From: UTCHB3 sp964531325
Lineage (GTDB): Bacteria > Bacteroidota > Ignavibacteria > Ignavibacteriales > Ignavibacteriaceae
Reading direction: 5' to 3'
NCBI GenBank assembly: GCA_964531325.1
Contig: CAZHCW010000003.1
Span: 171,116 to 235,115, forward strand
DNA: 64,000 bases
Positions within the stretch are counted from its first letter, which is position 1; every line of letters starts with the position of its first letter. Below, one piece after another: positions 26,253 through 35,085 of the stretch. A program made the position numbers and the translations under genes. The notes below the pieces were generated by a model, which was not told where the DNA came from, did no database searches, and saw nothing but the letters and a program-made list of their open reading frames with translations.

Positions 26253-26588
26253 TTAAGAGATATGCTTCAGGAGGTTCTTTTTGAGTGGGGTAAGTTCATT
26301 TGTAACTATGTACCAAATTATTGAGATATCAATATGAAAATACTCGTGGACGATGCGATTGCGTATCCCCGTTATTTTACGCCATGGTACATCGGTTAAT
26401 TTTTTTTGTTCGTGGACAGGCACATTCTTTGCCGCCTCACCAATTATCTCAATATTACGAACAACGGCATCGATGATCATAGATGATTGAACAAAATCCT
26501 CAAATGTCAGACCGGCGGTATAACTCTCAATTTTTTCAATAGATTCTATGATGTCTTCAACCGTAAGTCGCCAGTCTCTCTTAGACAT
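26253..26588 (-). CDS. hepT: HepT-like toxin (DUF86), HEPN ribonuclease
   Basis: The 111-residue helical protein carries the HEPN active-site motif R-x4-H in GIRNRIVHEYFHID near residue 77 and aligns with DUF86/HepT proteins from MSKRDWRLTVEDIIESI onwards. HepT proteins are ribonuclease toxins that cleave tRNA or other RNA and are silenced by AMPylation of a tyrosine near the motif; the Tyr in VHEY fits. Its ATG overlaps the stop of the preceding nucleotidyltransferase gene by eight bases, so the two are translationally coupled. It is the second gene of the MntA-HepT toxin-antitoxin pair. Confidence 0.9.
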   Translation of the reverse strand: MSKRDWRLTVEDIIESIEKIESYTAGLTFEDFVQSSMIIDAVVRNIEIIGEAAKNVPVHEQKKLTDVPWRKITGIRNRIVHEYFHIDISIIWYIVTNELTPLKKNLLKHIS

Positions 26589-26871
26589 AAATCAGATCTT
26601 CTTCAATTGACTTTAACATCTTTGGCTTTAGTGAACCTTTGCTGACCAAATCAACTTTCTCGCCGAGGATGGCTTCAAGTTCATCAGCAAGAGTGACAAA
26701 ATCGAGTCCAATTGGTTTTTCAAACTCGACGAGTATATCAATATCACTATCAGGCACCGAATCACCTCGTGAGATAGAACCAAAAATAGCCAAATTTTTA
26801 ATTCCATAACCTTCGCTGAGTCTTGACTTGTGTTCTTCAAGAGTTAGTTTTATTTCTGACAGTTTCTTCAT
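26581..26871 (-). CDS. mntA: MntA-like minimal nucleotidyltransferase antitoxin
   Basis: The product (96 residues from ATG 26871; a GTG three codons upstream is possible) has the GS-x10-D-x-D nucleotidyltransferase signature in FGSISRGDSVPDSDIDILVE, with both catalytic aspartates present, and the family ending (KLVSKGSLKP-like segment). MntA silences HepT by transferring AMP groups to it. The gene precedes and overlaps hepT, the standard order. Such pairs act in plasmid maintenance or phage defence. The module is intact and flanked by fcl and pdeM. Confidence 0.9.
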   Translation of the reverse strand: MKKLSEIKLTLEEHKSRLSEGYGIKNLAIFGSISRGDSVPDSDIDILVEFEKPIGLDFVTLADELEAILGEKVDLVSKGSLKPKMLKSIEEDLIYV

Positions 26872-26964
26872 TTCATTCACAATTTAATAACCGAAAGTTA
26901 AGTAAAATTTCATTCCCGTAAAATATTTTTATTAACCACCCGGGAAACAAACAAAAAGTGTCTT

Positions 26965-27627
26965 TTAATACTTAATCGAAAAAACTTTTTCATCTTGTGC
27001 TATGAATACTGTGTCGCCGGGTTCGGGGTGAATAATTGAGGTGCCGGTGAAGGAGCCAAAGGCCTGAAGCACCGCCATATTCTTCGAAAAATGGGTACAG
27101 CCAAGGCGGAGCGAATCGCGTCCCATTCCTCTTAGTCGGACAGCAGGATGCAGGTGTCCACAAATTAAAAAAAAGCCCTTTTGCGGCTCGGGATGGTGCC
27201 GAAGGAGGAATTTATGCCTGATGATGAGTCCATCAACAACTCTGATTTGAGGAATTTCAGGGATTCCGTCGGAGCTTTTGTCATGATTCCCTGTTATCAG
27301 GACAAATTCTTTATCGGATCTCTCTTCTATCCAGCTTTTAAATTGTTCGGTTATCTGTCGTGTTTTACCTGTTCTGTGATGGATGAGGTCGCCGAGGAAA
27401 ATTATCTTTTTTACATCGGTTAGTTCTATTGCATCAGACAGTCGATTAAGATCATCGGTGGTTGAACCTTCGGGGATTGCGATTCCTGCGGCTCTAAACG
27501 ATGCTGTTTTGCCAAAGTGGATATCTGAAAGCAGAAGGGTTGACTCCTCAATCCAGAAAAGAGCTTTTTGTGGAAGAGCAATAAAGGTGGAGCCATTTAT
27601 CTTGATTTGAGGGAGATCATTAATCAT
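26965..27627 (-). CDS. pdeM: Ligase-associated-type metallophosphoesterase PdeM
   Basis: The 220-residue phosphoesterase shows the calcineurin-type metal-binding series LLLSDIHFGK, IFLGDLIHHRTG, ITGNHDK and CGHLHPAVRL. The FGK-AxFRAxGIxIPEG context and the ending match the PdeM family encoded beside Lhr-type helicases. It is thought to act as a DNA-processing nuclease or phosphodiesterase in a repair pathway. It lies nine bases downstream of the helicase gene, so they share an operon. No ATP-dependent ligase or beta-CASP exonuclease gene, the other usual members, is nearby. Confidence 0.9.
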   Translation of the reverse strand: MINDLPQIKINGSTFIALPQKALFWIEESTLLLSDIHFGKTASFRAAGIAIPEGSTTDDLNRLSDAIELTDVKKIIFLGDLIHHRTGKTRQITEQFKSWIEERSDKEFVLITGNHDKSSDGIPEIPQIRVVDGLIIRHKFLLRHHPEPQKGFFLICGHLHPAVRLRGMGRDSLRLGCTHFSKNMAVLQAFGSFTGTSIIHPEPGDTVFIAQDEKVFSIKY

Positions 27628-27636
27628 AAATGTAAT

Positions 27637-30201
27637 TTAAGAAAAATCCTCTTTTTCTGCTGCATTTTCGAGGTTTGCGATCAGTTTGGCGATCCTGTCT
27701 GATAGTTTTTCATTAGTCAGTTTTTCCCTCATTCTGTTCACCATAAGGGGGAAAGCCATAGGGGTGATGAATGGAACATCAATTATCGATTTTCTGCTCT
27801 CTCTCATTCTTTTCATCGCATCCATAAGACGACTGACCTCTAATTGTGTCTCCAGAACTTCCATTTCAGCTTGTTTTATCAGTAGATTACCGGGATCATA
27901 TTTGGTCAACACTTCAAATAACAGAGCACCTGATGCTTGCAGTTGTTTAGGCTTTTTGCTGCTACCGGGGTAACCTTGAAAAACGAGTCCCGCAATGCGC
28001 GCGATATCTCTAAATTTTCGTTGGGCCATCTCCGTTGAGTTGGTAACTTCCAAAACATCTTCAACTATATTCTCTTTAGCAAAAAGCCAACCAAGTTGCT
28101 CATCATCAAGTTCATATTCCTGAGTTGACAGGATTTCAAATCCATAATCATTTGTAGAGATGGAAAAAGTAGCCGATTGGATTTGGGAGAGTCTGTATGC
28201 CAGAAGTGCAGAGAGACCCTCATGCACCAATTTTCCCTCAAATGGGTAGATAAAAAGGTGAAAACCTTCCGTTGTTTTCTTTTTTTCAATTAAAAGTTCA
28301 TCTTCCATTGGAATTACGGACCATTTTTGTTGCAAATCCAATAGCGGGGAGATTGCCGACATTTCAATCCCGGGGTTTCCTTCCGATTGAAACTCTCTAA
28401 GTTTGATCCTCACTTCGCCCGCAAGTTCTGTAGAGAGGGGCATCCTTCCACCTCCCCACTGCGGAACGGGACCGTTCTTTTTATCAGATTTTTTAACATA
28501 AAGTACCATATCAACAAGTTTGTGATACTCTAACACCCTTCCCGAAAAGATGAATGAGTCACCAGGCTTCAGTCGGGAGACAAAATTTTCTTCGAGGGTG
28601 CCAAGACTCCCCCCGTTCATAAATTTCACAACCACTTCAGTTTCGGAGGTGATTGTTCCAATCGACATCCTGTGTCTCCTGCGGAGTGTCTCATTTTCAA
28701 CTACATAAAATCCATCTTCATTTCTGATTTTGGAGTATTCAGGATAGGCTTTAAGGGCTTTCCCCCCTTTTATCACAAATTCCATTGTCCATTCCCACTC
28801 TTGCAGCGAGAGATTGCGGAATGAGTGAGTGGTTTTTACCTCCTCAAAGAGGTCATCACTCCTGAATCCCTCACCGGTTGCCACCGTGACAATATGTTGT
28901 GCCAGTACATCAAGCGGTTTTTCGATCGGAGCCCTTGGTTCAATTTTCCCTTTTTCTATACCCGAACGGGCGGCAGAAAATTCGACAAGTTCAAATGAAT
29001 TTGTCGGGACACAATAGAGACGACTTTTTGCACCCGGCTGGTGTCCTGATCTGCCTGCTCTTTGCATTAATCTTGCGATGCCTTTAGGACTTCCGATCTG
29101 TATTACAGTATCAACGGGTGAAAAATCCACTCCAAGATCGAGGCTTGAAGTGCAGACGACACACTTCATTTTCCCTTTTGAAAGGAGCTGCTCCACGGCG
29201 GTTCTGCTCTCTTTGTCCATTGACCCGTGATGCAGACCAAGAATCCCCGCCCATTCAATTTTTTCATCAAGAATTTTGTGATACCAAATTTCAGCCTGAT
29301 AGCGGGTGTTGGTGAATAACAGGGTGGAATTTGAGCTTTCGATAATATCAATTACGGGGTTAAGCATCGTGATTCCAAGATGCCCCGCCCAGGGAAACCG
29401 CTCAATTATTTCAGGCAGCAGCGTAATTATTTCAATGTTTTTTCCCTTGGCGGAGCCGATCATTACAGCATTTTCTGACTTCCGACCGAGCAAAACTTCG
29501 AGTGCTTTCTCCGTGTTCCCAAGCGTTGCCGAAACTCCCCAAAGTCGGATATCTTTTGCCACTGACCTGATTCTTGCGAGACCAAGTTCCGTTAAAACTC
29601 CCCGTTTTGAACCAATAAGTTCGTGCCATTCATCAACCACCACAACTTTAAGTGTGGCGAACCTTTCCTCAAATCCGGGGTACGAAATCATTAATGAAAG
29701 TGATTCAGGTGTGGTTATGAAGATTGTGGGGAGTTTTTCAGCCTGCCTTTTTCTTGTTAATTGAGATGAATCACCCGTTCTTAATTCAACTGAAAACCAG
29801 GGACAAAGTTCATCAACTGCAGTTTTTATTGAACGGAGTGTATCGTTTGCTAGTGCCCTGAGGGGAGTAATCCATAACATTTTGATTGGGGGAGAGGTGT
29901 CAGGGGCTTTTTTTCTTGAAGTTTGTTTTAATTCCTGATTGGCAAGTGTGGATTGAAATTTTTTCAGATTTTTGCGATAGTCGGGTGAGTTGATTTCCTC
30001 TATCAACAGCCCAAGAAGAGCTGCATAAGTTTTACCCGTACCGGTTGAGGTATGTATAAGTCCACTTTTCCCTTCACAGAAAGAAGTCCAGACATCTTCC
30101 TGAAAACTGAAAGGTTTCCATCCCTGGGATTTAAACCACTTTTTAACCTGTTTATGTCCGGGAGAGCTTTTTATGATCGCCTCTGGATTCGGAAAAACCA
30201 C
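27637..30201 (-). CDS. Lhr-type (ligase-associated) DEXH-box DNA helicase
   Basis: The 854-residue superfamily 2 helicase has Walker A HTSTGTGKTYAALLGL, motif II VVDEWHELIG, motif III WGVSATLGN, the helicase C-terminal domain ending MQRAGRSGHQPGA, and the winged-helix and Lhr-core domains typical of the family. Lhr enzymes translocate 3' to 5' on single-stranded DNA and act in interstrand-crosslink and other repair. The only plausible start is GTG 30201, which lies within a dispersed repeat (CCACAGAGC on the plus strand), so the start region may have been supplied by the repeat. Homology begins at about KQVKKWFKSQGWKPF, residue 17. Confidence 0.92.
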   Translation of the reverse strand: MVFPNPEAIIKSSPGHKQVKKWFKSQGWKPFSFQEDVWTSFCEGKSGLIHTSTGTGKTYAALLGLLIEEINSPDYRKNLKKFQSTLANQELKQTSRKKAPDTSPPIKMLWITPLRALANDTLRSIKTAVDELCPWFSVELRTGDSSQLTRKRQAEKLPTIFITTPESLSLMISYPGFEERFATLKVVVVDEWHELIGSKRGVLTELGLARIRSVAKDIRLWGVSATLGNTEKALEVLLGRKSENAVMIGSAKGKNIEIITLLPEIIERFPWAGHLGITMLNPVIDIIESSNSTLLFTNTRYQAEIWYHKILDEKIEWAGILGLHHGSMDKESRTAVEQLLSKGKMKCVVCTSSLDLGVDFSPVDTVIQIGSPKGIARLMQRAGRSGHQPGAKSRLYCVPTNSFELVEFSAARSGIEKGKIEPRAPIEKPLDVLAQHIVTVATGEGFRSDDLFEEVKTTHSFRNLSLQEWEWTMEFVIKGGKALKAYPEYSKIRNEDGFYVVENETLRRRHRMSIGTITSETEVVVKFMNGGSLGTLEENFVSRLKPGDSFIFSGRVLEYHKLVDMVLYVKKSDKKNGPVPQWGGGRMPLSTELAGEVRIKLREFQSEGNPGIEMSAISPLLDLQQKWSVIPMEDELLIEKKKTTEGFHLFIYPFEGKLVHEGLSALLAYRLSQIQSATFSISTNDYGFEILSTQEYELDDEQLGWLFAKENIVEDVLEVTNSTEMAQRKFRDIARIAGLVFQGYPGSSKKPKQLQASGALLFEVLTKYDPGNLLIKQAEMEVLETQLEVSRLMDAMKRMRESRKSIIDVPFITPMAFPLMVNRMREKLTNEKLSDRIAKLIANLENAAEKEDFS

Positions 30202-30263
30202 AGAGCGTACAATTGCCTCTGATTCCTGTCAAACCACAGAGCACACGGAGCACACAGAGGAGA
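30194..30263. repeat. Dispersed CACAGAG-type repeats upstream of the Lhr gene
   Basis: A partial unit AAAAACCACAGAGCG (30194-30208) is followed by a fuller one, AAACCACAGAGCACACGGAG, continuing CACACAGAGGAG (30231-30263). The inverse of this unit occurs at about 20396-20429. The partial copy overlaps the helicase start codon. Confidence 0.7.
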
Positions 30264-30472
30264 AATGAAGAGAGATTTTCCGGAGTTTATCATTGTCGAA
30301 TAAAAGGTTTTTGAGGTGGTAACGGTATTCTTTATCAAAGTAAAAAATTGCAATTGTTGTTATGCAATTATACAACAAAAATCACGGATGAAGCAGGATT
30401 GCGGAGTAATTGTTATCTTGCAAATCCACTCCATCCATGTGAAATGTTAATTTATCTTGTGTACAATAGAAG

Positions 30473-32716
30473 TTACTTCATTAAAACAAGCTTTTTTGTG
30501 GCAGTGAAGTTTCCTGAAGTCAGTTTGTAAATATATACTCCTGAAGAGAGATTAAGTTTTGTTGCATCCACTGTGATAAAGTGATAACCTGCTGCAAGGT
30601 CGCCTCTGTGAAGTTCGGCTATTACCTCGCCTTGTAGATTGTAAAGATTAAGGCTAACATATCCTGCTTCCGGGATTGCAAATCGAACTACCGTACTTGG
30701 ATTAAATGGATTTGGGAAGTTTTGATCAAGCCCGTATTCAATCGGAATCTGGAGATTTTCTTTGACATCCGTTAAGATCAGAATCTGCGATTGAGCTGCA
30801 TTTATTAACTCAGTACCTTCGTTTAATCTCAATTTTGAAAGGGTAACCGTACTTGAATTACCGTTAAGACTGCCGAGATAGGTTAAGCGGAGTTTCATAA
30901 CAGGCTGGTTTGGCTGCAAGTTGGTCTCCTGAAGAGAGGCAATAGCAAAACTGACAACACCATCAACCGGGTTTATCTCCCTCATGGCACCCGAAAATTG
31001 AGGACTGAATTGCAACCCCTCAAACTGAAAAGCTGTTGCATCAAAGGAAATTTTCCCTTCGAGAGTGTAGATGTTATCAGCTTCATTAAGATAAACAGGC
31101 ATTTCAATCAACTGCCCCGGTTGATACTTAACATCAACCATTTGTGGAGCTCCCATCGCATCCGGGAAATTGCCCCAAGGCAAGGAAGGAATTAATCCCG
31201 CAACATATTGTGCAATGGTGGAAGCATCTGCTGCAGTTATTTGAGTATTGTTTGTAACCTCGGCATTCCCCAATTGTTCAGCATCGAGAGTTATGGCACC
31301 AACGAGATAACGAAGAACCATTGAGGCATCAAAAGCCTGAACCACTCCGTTAAGATCAACATCCCCGGGGAATCGGGTTTTTATCATCACCTTCCCTCTG
31401 TTGGTGATCACGGGGTAATTGTTAGTGTTAAAATATGCCGAATCGAATCGAATAAACACCGAATCCCTTTTCGTTGGATCAGGTGGAGTTGCCTTAAATT
31501 GCAGATAACAGAGAATTCCGTTAGTGCTAAACGATTCAGACCCGTAGGCAATAAATCTAAGGTTTTCTGCGGTTTGATTTGTATAAAAGCTCCAGTTATG
31601 AGTTGCCATTAGAGTTCCTGCTTCAGCCTTTACGCCGATAAACTGAAGTTTAGGTGAAAAATTATTCAGGTAAATCTGAGCTGAAAATCCCTGGAAACCG
31701 CCGGGGACTTTTGAAACTCTTAACGGGATCTTAACTGTATCACCCGCAAACACCGAAACGCTATCAAGTGTCAGTTCAATTGGCGGGTATCGTGTCCATG
31801 CCTGTTTTTGTCCATAACCAACAACAAAGATGTTTTCAAGATCGTTGGTGTATAGACCAAGAGCTGTGCCGGTGCCCACTTCAAATATCGTCTCACTTTC
31901 CCAGGAAAGCCCACCGTTTGAAGTTTTGTAGATGAGTCCGCTGTTTAAAACTACTACTCCTTTAAGATTATCATAAAAGAACATATCACCCGGATATATA
32001 TAACCGGGCAGATTTGGAGTTAAATTAAGCCATGAAACTCCGCCATTGGTTGATTTTAGTAAACCAAACTCACCCGCAGCATATAAGGCTGTAGCAGAAG
32101 GGGCGGATACATGAAAAATACCTCCAACATAGGGAACAGGCACAGGGAAATAGCCCAACCCGCCATTTGTTGTTATTAAAACCTGACTTTCAGTTGCAGA
32201 CGGTGCAGTTGATCCTAATATTCCAAGCGAATTGTCAGCGATTCCAATGGAAGTTATTCCGTAGTTATTGCTGTTAAAATTGGTTTTTACCCAGGTTTGA
32301 CCCTCATTAGTGGTTTTGAAAACAGTGCTTCCATACCCGACGATATAGCCAATCTCAGGGCTTACAAAAAGCACATCCTGTAGGTTCTCGGTGGTGTTAA
32401 TTTGTCTTTGCGACCAGGTCTGGGCATTAACATCATATTTTAACACCATTCCATTTTCACCTACTGCCCAAGCCACCGTGCCTCGAACATCAATTGCATT
32501 CAACCAATCAGAGGGTGAACCTGTCCGGTTTAATGTCCAGGGCTGAGAATAGGAGGTTTTCATAAATACTGCACCACCCTCACCCACAGCCATACCAAGA
32601 TCGGTTTGGAAGTCAACATCATTTAACCTGTAAGGGGGATTTAGTGTCTGGCCTTGCCATACCTGGGGCAGTATAGCGACAGAAATAAATACAAGAAGGA
32701 ATAAAAACTTTTTCAT
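30473..32716 (-). CDS. Secreted propeller/cohesin/dockerin protein with a T9SS sorting domain
   Basis: The 747-residue protein has a signal peptide (FLFLLVFISVAILPQ), a YCF48-like propeller (about 25-310; motifs TTNEGQTW and STNGGVSW), a cohesin-like domain (LTLDSVSVFAGDTVKIPLRV, about 315-440), a two-repeat dockerin (GDVDLNGVVQAFDASMVLRY and NTQITAADASTIAQYVAGL, about 450-515, with calcium-loop residues), a second cohesin-like domain (about 525-640) and a C-terminal sorting domain (YGLDQNFPNPFNPSTVVRF, ending TKKLVLMK). It is predicted to be surface-exposed. Having both cohesin and dockerin parts in one chain suggests self-assembly or partner binding, which is inference. Confidence 0.85.
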   Translation of the reverse strand: MKKFLFLLVFISVAILPQVWQGQTLNPPYRLNDVDFQTDLGMAVGEGGAVFMKTSYSQPWTLNRTGSPSDWLNAIDVRGTVAWAVGENGMVLKYDVNAQTWSQRQINTTENLQDVLFVSPEIGYIVGYGSTVFKTTNEGQTWVKTNFNSNNYGITSIGIADNSLGILGSTAPSATESQVLITTNGGLGYFPVPVPYVGGIFHVSAPSATALYAAGEFGLLKSTNGGVSWLNLTPNLPGYIYPGDMFFYDNLKGVVVLNSGLIYKTSNGGLSWESETIFEVGTGTALGLYTNDLENIFVVGYGQKQAWTRYPPIELTLDSVSVFAGDTVKIPLRVSKVPGGFQGFSAQIYLNNFSPKLQFIGVKAEAGTLMATHNWSFYTNQTAENLRFIAYGSESFSTNGILCYLQFKATPPDPTKRDSVFIRFDSAYFNTNNYPVITNRGKVMIKTRFPGDVDLNGVVQAFDASMVLRYLVGAITLDAEQLGNAEVTNNTQITAADASTIAQYVAGLIPSLPWGNFPDAMGAPQMVDVKYQPGQLIEMPVYLNEADNIYTLEGKISFDATAFQFEGLQFSPQFSGAMREINPVDGVVSFAIASLQETNLQPNQPVMKLRLTYLGSLNGNSSTVTLSKLRLNEGTELINAAQSQILILTDVKENLQIPIEYGLDQNFPNPFNPSTVVRFAIPEAGYVSLNLYNLQGEVIAELHRGDLAAGYHFITVDATKLNLSSGVYIYKLTSGNFTATKKLVLMK

Positions 32717-33050
32717 TATAATCTCGTTAAATAATTATTAAATACGGAAATTAAAATGAGCATTATTTTCTGAAATTCATAATGAAATTTTCATTTATGT
32801 GGAGGTGTGTGATATTCGTTACATATTGATAAGTTATTAACTACACTAACCTTACGATGAAGACGATGAGCCTTTATTGAAGTTAAAGTTGACAGATGAA
32901 TTTTACGAGAACAGTGCCGGGAGTTCAGTTTTATGACGGCATCACGATCATCAAACAAGTAAAAATTAAAAAGGGGTAAAAAATAATGTTGCAACATAAT
33001 ATGTTATAACATATATTAGAGGAGTTAATTTTTTATTTTAGGAAAACACG
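32717..33050. other. Divergent intergenic region with operator palindromes
   Basis: This 334-base gap separates the secreted-protein gene (minus) from the Old Yellow Enzyme gene (plus). The proximal end carries two matching palindromes (separate entry). The middle (about 32850-32980) contains short unstarted reading frames in two phases that could be a degraded coding remnant, but nothing recognisable. Confidence 0.4.
32986..33012 (+). promoter_or_regulatory. Paired operator palindromes upstream of the OYE gene
   Basis: ATGTTGCAACAT (32986-32997) and ATGTTATAACAT (33001-33012) are two perfect 12-base palindromes sharing ATGTT-NN-AACAT, with centres 15 bases apart; the second extends to 16 bases (32999-33014). 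They lie about 40-65 bases before the ATG, where a repressor would block the promoter. The cognate regulator is not in the window. Confidence 0.7.
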
Positions 33051-34157
33051 ATGGAAAAGAACCTTTTTACCGGCATCAAGATCGGAAATGTAGAACTTAA
33101 AAACAGAATAGTTATGGCACCGATGACAAGAAGCCGTGCCCCACAAACATTTGCAACAGAATTGACTGCGAAGTATTATTCACAAAGAGCCTCTGCAGGA
33201 TTAATAATCACCGAAGGCACCCAGATTTCGGAACAAGGAATTGGATATCCGTGGACACCCGGCATTAATACTCCCGAACATGCAAAAGCCTGGAAAATGG
33301 TAACAGATGCAGTTCATGCAGAGGGTGGAAAGATATTCGCTCAAATATGGCATGTGGGGAGACAGTCACATTCGGTGTTTCATAATGGTGAACTACCGGT
33401 GGCTCCTTCTGCAGTCGGGTTCACCGGGAAACAATTTACCCATAAAGGCATGCTTGATCTTGAAACTCCAAGGGCACTTGAGCTTGAAGAGATTCCGGGT
33501 GTGGTGAATGATTATGCAAAAGCCGCGCTGTTAGCGATGGAAGCCGGATTTGATGGTGTTGAAATTCATGGCGCAAACGGCTATCTTGTTGATCAGTTTA
33601 TCAACTCAAACAGCAATAAAAGAGATGATAAATATGGCGGAAGTGTTGAAAACAGAGGAAGATTTGCTCTTGAGGTGGTTGAAGCTGTTGTAAATGCAAT
33701 TGGAGCAGAAAGAGTAGGAATTCGACTTTCACCGGCAGGATTTAACGGCGGTATGTTAGATGCCAATCCTTTTGAATCTTATGGTTATGTCATCAAAAAT
33801 CTCAACAAATTTAACCTCGCTTATCTGCATATGCTTGAGGGACCAACACCAAACGAAGATCAACAACAATATCATATTTTCAAAAATGGAGTTGCAAAAG
33901 TTTTTAGACCGTTATATGATGGAAATATCATAATCAACGCCGGTTACACAAAAGAAAAAGCAAATGCGGTTATAGCTTCAGGTGATGCAGATTTGGTTTC
34001 GTTTGGAGTCCCGTTTCTCTCAAATCCCGATCTTCCAGAAAGATTCAGGGTTAACGCTCCTCTAAACCCTGTTCAGAGTCATGAAACCTTTTATGGCGGT
34101 GGTGAAAAAGGATATACAGACTATCCAACTCTTGAAGAAGTTGCCGTAAGTGTCTAA
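33051..34157 (+). CDS. Old Yellow Enzyme-family alkene reductase
   Basis: The 368-residue TIM-barrel flavoenzyme shows the OYE pattern: NRIVMAPMTRSRA at the N-terminus, IITEGTQIS, the FMN/active-site stretch IFAQIWHVGRQSH, DGVEIHGANGYLVDQF (His-x2-Asn pair for substrate binding), and SKRDDKYGGSVENRGRF-like sequence. It reduces activated alkenes (enones, maleimides, nitro compounds) with NAD(P)H through FMN and is close to NemA. Paired palindromes upstream suggest induction by electrophiles through a repressor. The gene is single; a hairpin follows its stop. Confidence 0.93.
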   Translation: MEKNLFTGIKIGNVELKNRIVMAPMTRSRAPQTFATELTAKYYSQRASAGLIITEGTQISEQGIGYPWTPGINTPEHAKAWKMVTDAVHAEGGKIFAQIWHVGRQSHSVFHNGELPVAPSAVGFTGKQFTHKGMLDLETPRALELEEIPGVVNDYAKAALLAMEAGFDGVEIHGANGYLVDQFINSNSNKRDDKYGGSVENRGRFALEVVEAVVNAIGAERVGIRLSPAGFNGGMLDANPFESYGYVIKNLNKFNLAYLHMLEGPTPNEDQQQYHIFKNGVAKVFRPLYDGNIIINAGYTKEKANAVIASGDADLVSFGVPFLSNPDLPERFRVNAPLNPVQSHETFYGGGEKGYTDYPTLEEVAVSV

Positions 34158-34172
34158 AAAAACTCAATAAAA

Positions 34173-34204
34173 GAGGCTATCGGGTTTCTCAACCCGGTAA
34201 CCTC
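34173..34204 (+). terminator. Stem-loop after the OYE gene
   Basis: CGGGTT and AACCCG (34181-34196) form a 6-bp stem with a TCTC loop, flanked by GAGG and CCTC that can extend it. There is no strong T-run, so termination is uncertain. Confidence 0.4.
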
Positions 34205-34302
34205 AAAATTGGGGGGTTAAAAAACTTCTAAAAAATCTTGGAAGTGTGCAAGAAAATCAATAATATGAATCTTTGAAAACAAAAATTGTCAGAGATCAAA
34301 TT

Positions 34303-35085
34303 ATGAAACTTAAATTAACCAGACCGATAGTGTTTTTTGACCTGGAAACAACAGGGATTGATGTTGAAAAAGAGAAAATTGTTGAAATTTCACTCCTAAA
34401 ACTTTTTCCTGATGGGAAAGAAGAGATTTTGACTCTTCTCGTAAACCCTGAAAGGGCGATTCCCAAGGAAGCAAGTAAAATCCACGGAATCAGTGACTTG
34501 ATGGTTGCCAATCAGATGACATTTAAAGAACTTGCTCCATCACTGTTAAAAATATTTGAGGGGTGTGATCTTTCAGGGTATAACATAATTAATTACGATT
34601 TACCCCTGATCAGAATGGAATTTAAAAGAATCGGAATAGAATTCCCTGCGCCCGGAGTTCTCACCATCGACCCATATCAAATCTACACAAAAAAAGAACC
34701 ACGAGCTCCCGGAAATCCGGGTGAGCCAAGAAACCTGGCGACAGCCTATCGATTTTATTGCAATAAATCGATCACCGATGCCCACACCGCCGAGGCAGAC
34801 ATCACCGCAACAAAAGAAGTATTTATTTGCCAGACGGAAAAATACTCAGACATCGGGCCCACCCTCGAAGACATAATAAAATTCACCGGAAGTGGTGCTG
34901 TGCGTAAAGTCGATATTGCAGGAAAATTAGTTTACAACGATAAAAATGAGATTGTTTACAATTTTGGCAAACACCAGGGTAAACGGGTGAAAGATGAAAA
35001 AAGTTACGCCGAATGGATGCTCAAACAGGATTTTGGAGATGAAACCAAAAAAGTGTTAAAAGATATCTTATCCAATAAACGCTAA
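34303..35085 (+). CDS. DnaQ-like DEDD 3'-5' exonuclease
   Basis: From ATG 34303 (a TTG ten codons upstream is less likely) the 260-residue protein has exonuclease motif I VFFDLETTGID, motif II LSGYNIINYDLPL, and motif III around DAHTAEADITATK, giving the DEDDh set. The C-terminal 60 residues (NEIVYNFGKHQGKRVKD) form a small domain seen fused to exonucleases in Bacteroidota. Likely roles are DNA proofreading or RNA/DNA trimming. Its stop codon overlaps the convergent asd stop by four bases. Confidence 0.88.
   Translation: MKLKLTRPIVFFDLETTGIDVEKEKIVEISLLKLFPDGKEEILTLLVNPERAIPKEASKIHGISDLMVANQMTFKELAPSLLKIFEGCDLSGYNIINYDLPLIRMEFKRIGIEFPAPGVLTIDPYQIYTKKEPRAPGNPGEPRNLATAYRFYCNKSITDAHTAEADITATKEVFICQTEKYSDIGPTLEDIIKFTGSGAVRKVDIAGKLVYNDKNEIVYNFGKHQGKRVKDEKSYAEWMLKQDFGDETKKVLKDILSNKR

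Noticed and set aside
32850..32980. Degraded coding remnant upstream of the OYE gene
   Set aside because: Two short frames read like protein (LLKLKLTDEFYENSAG and FYDGITIIKQVKIKKG), but there is no start, no family match and too little length.
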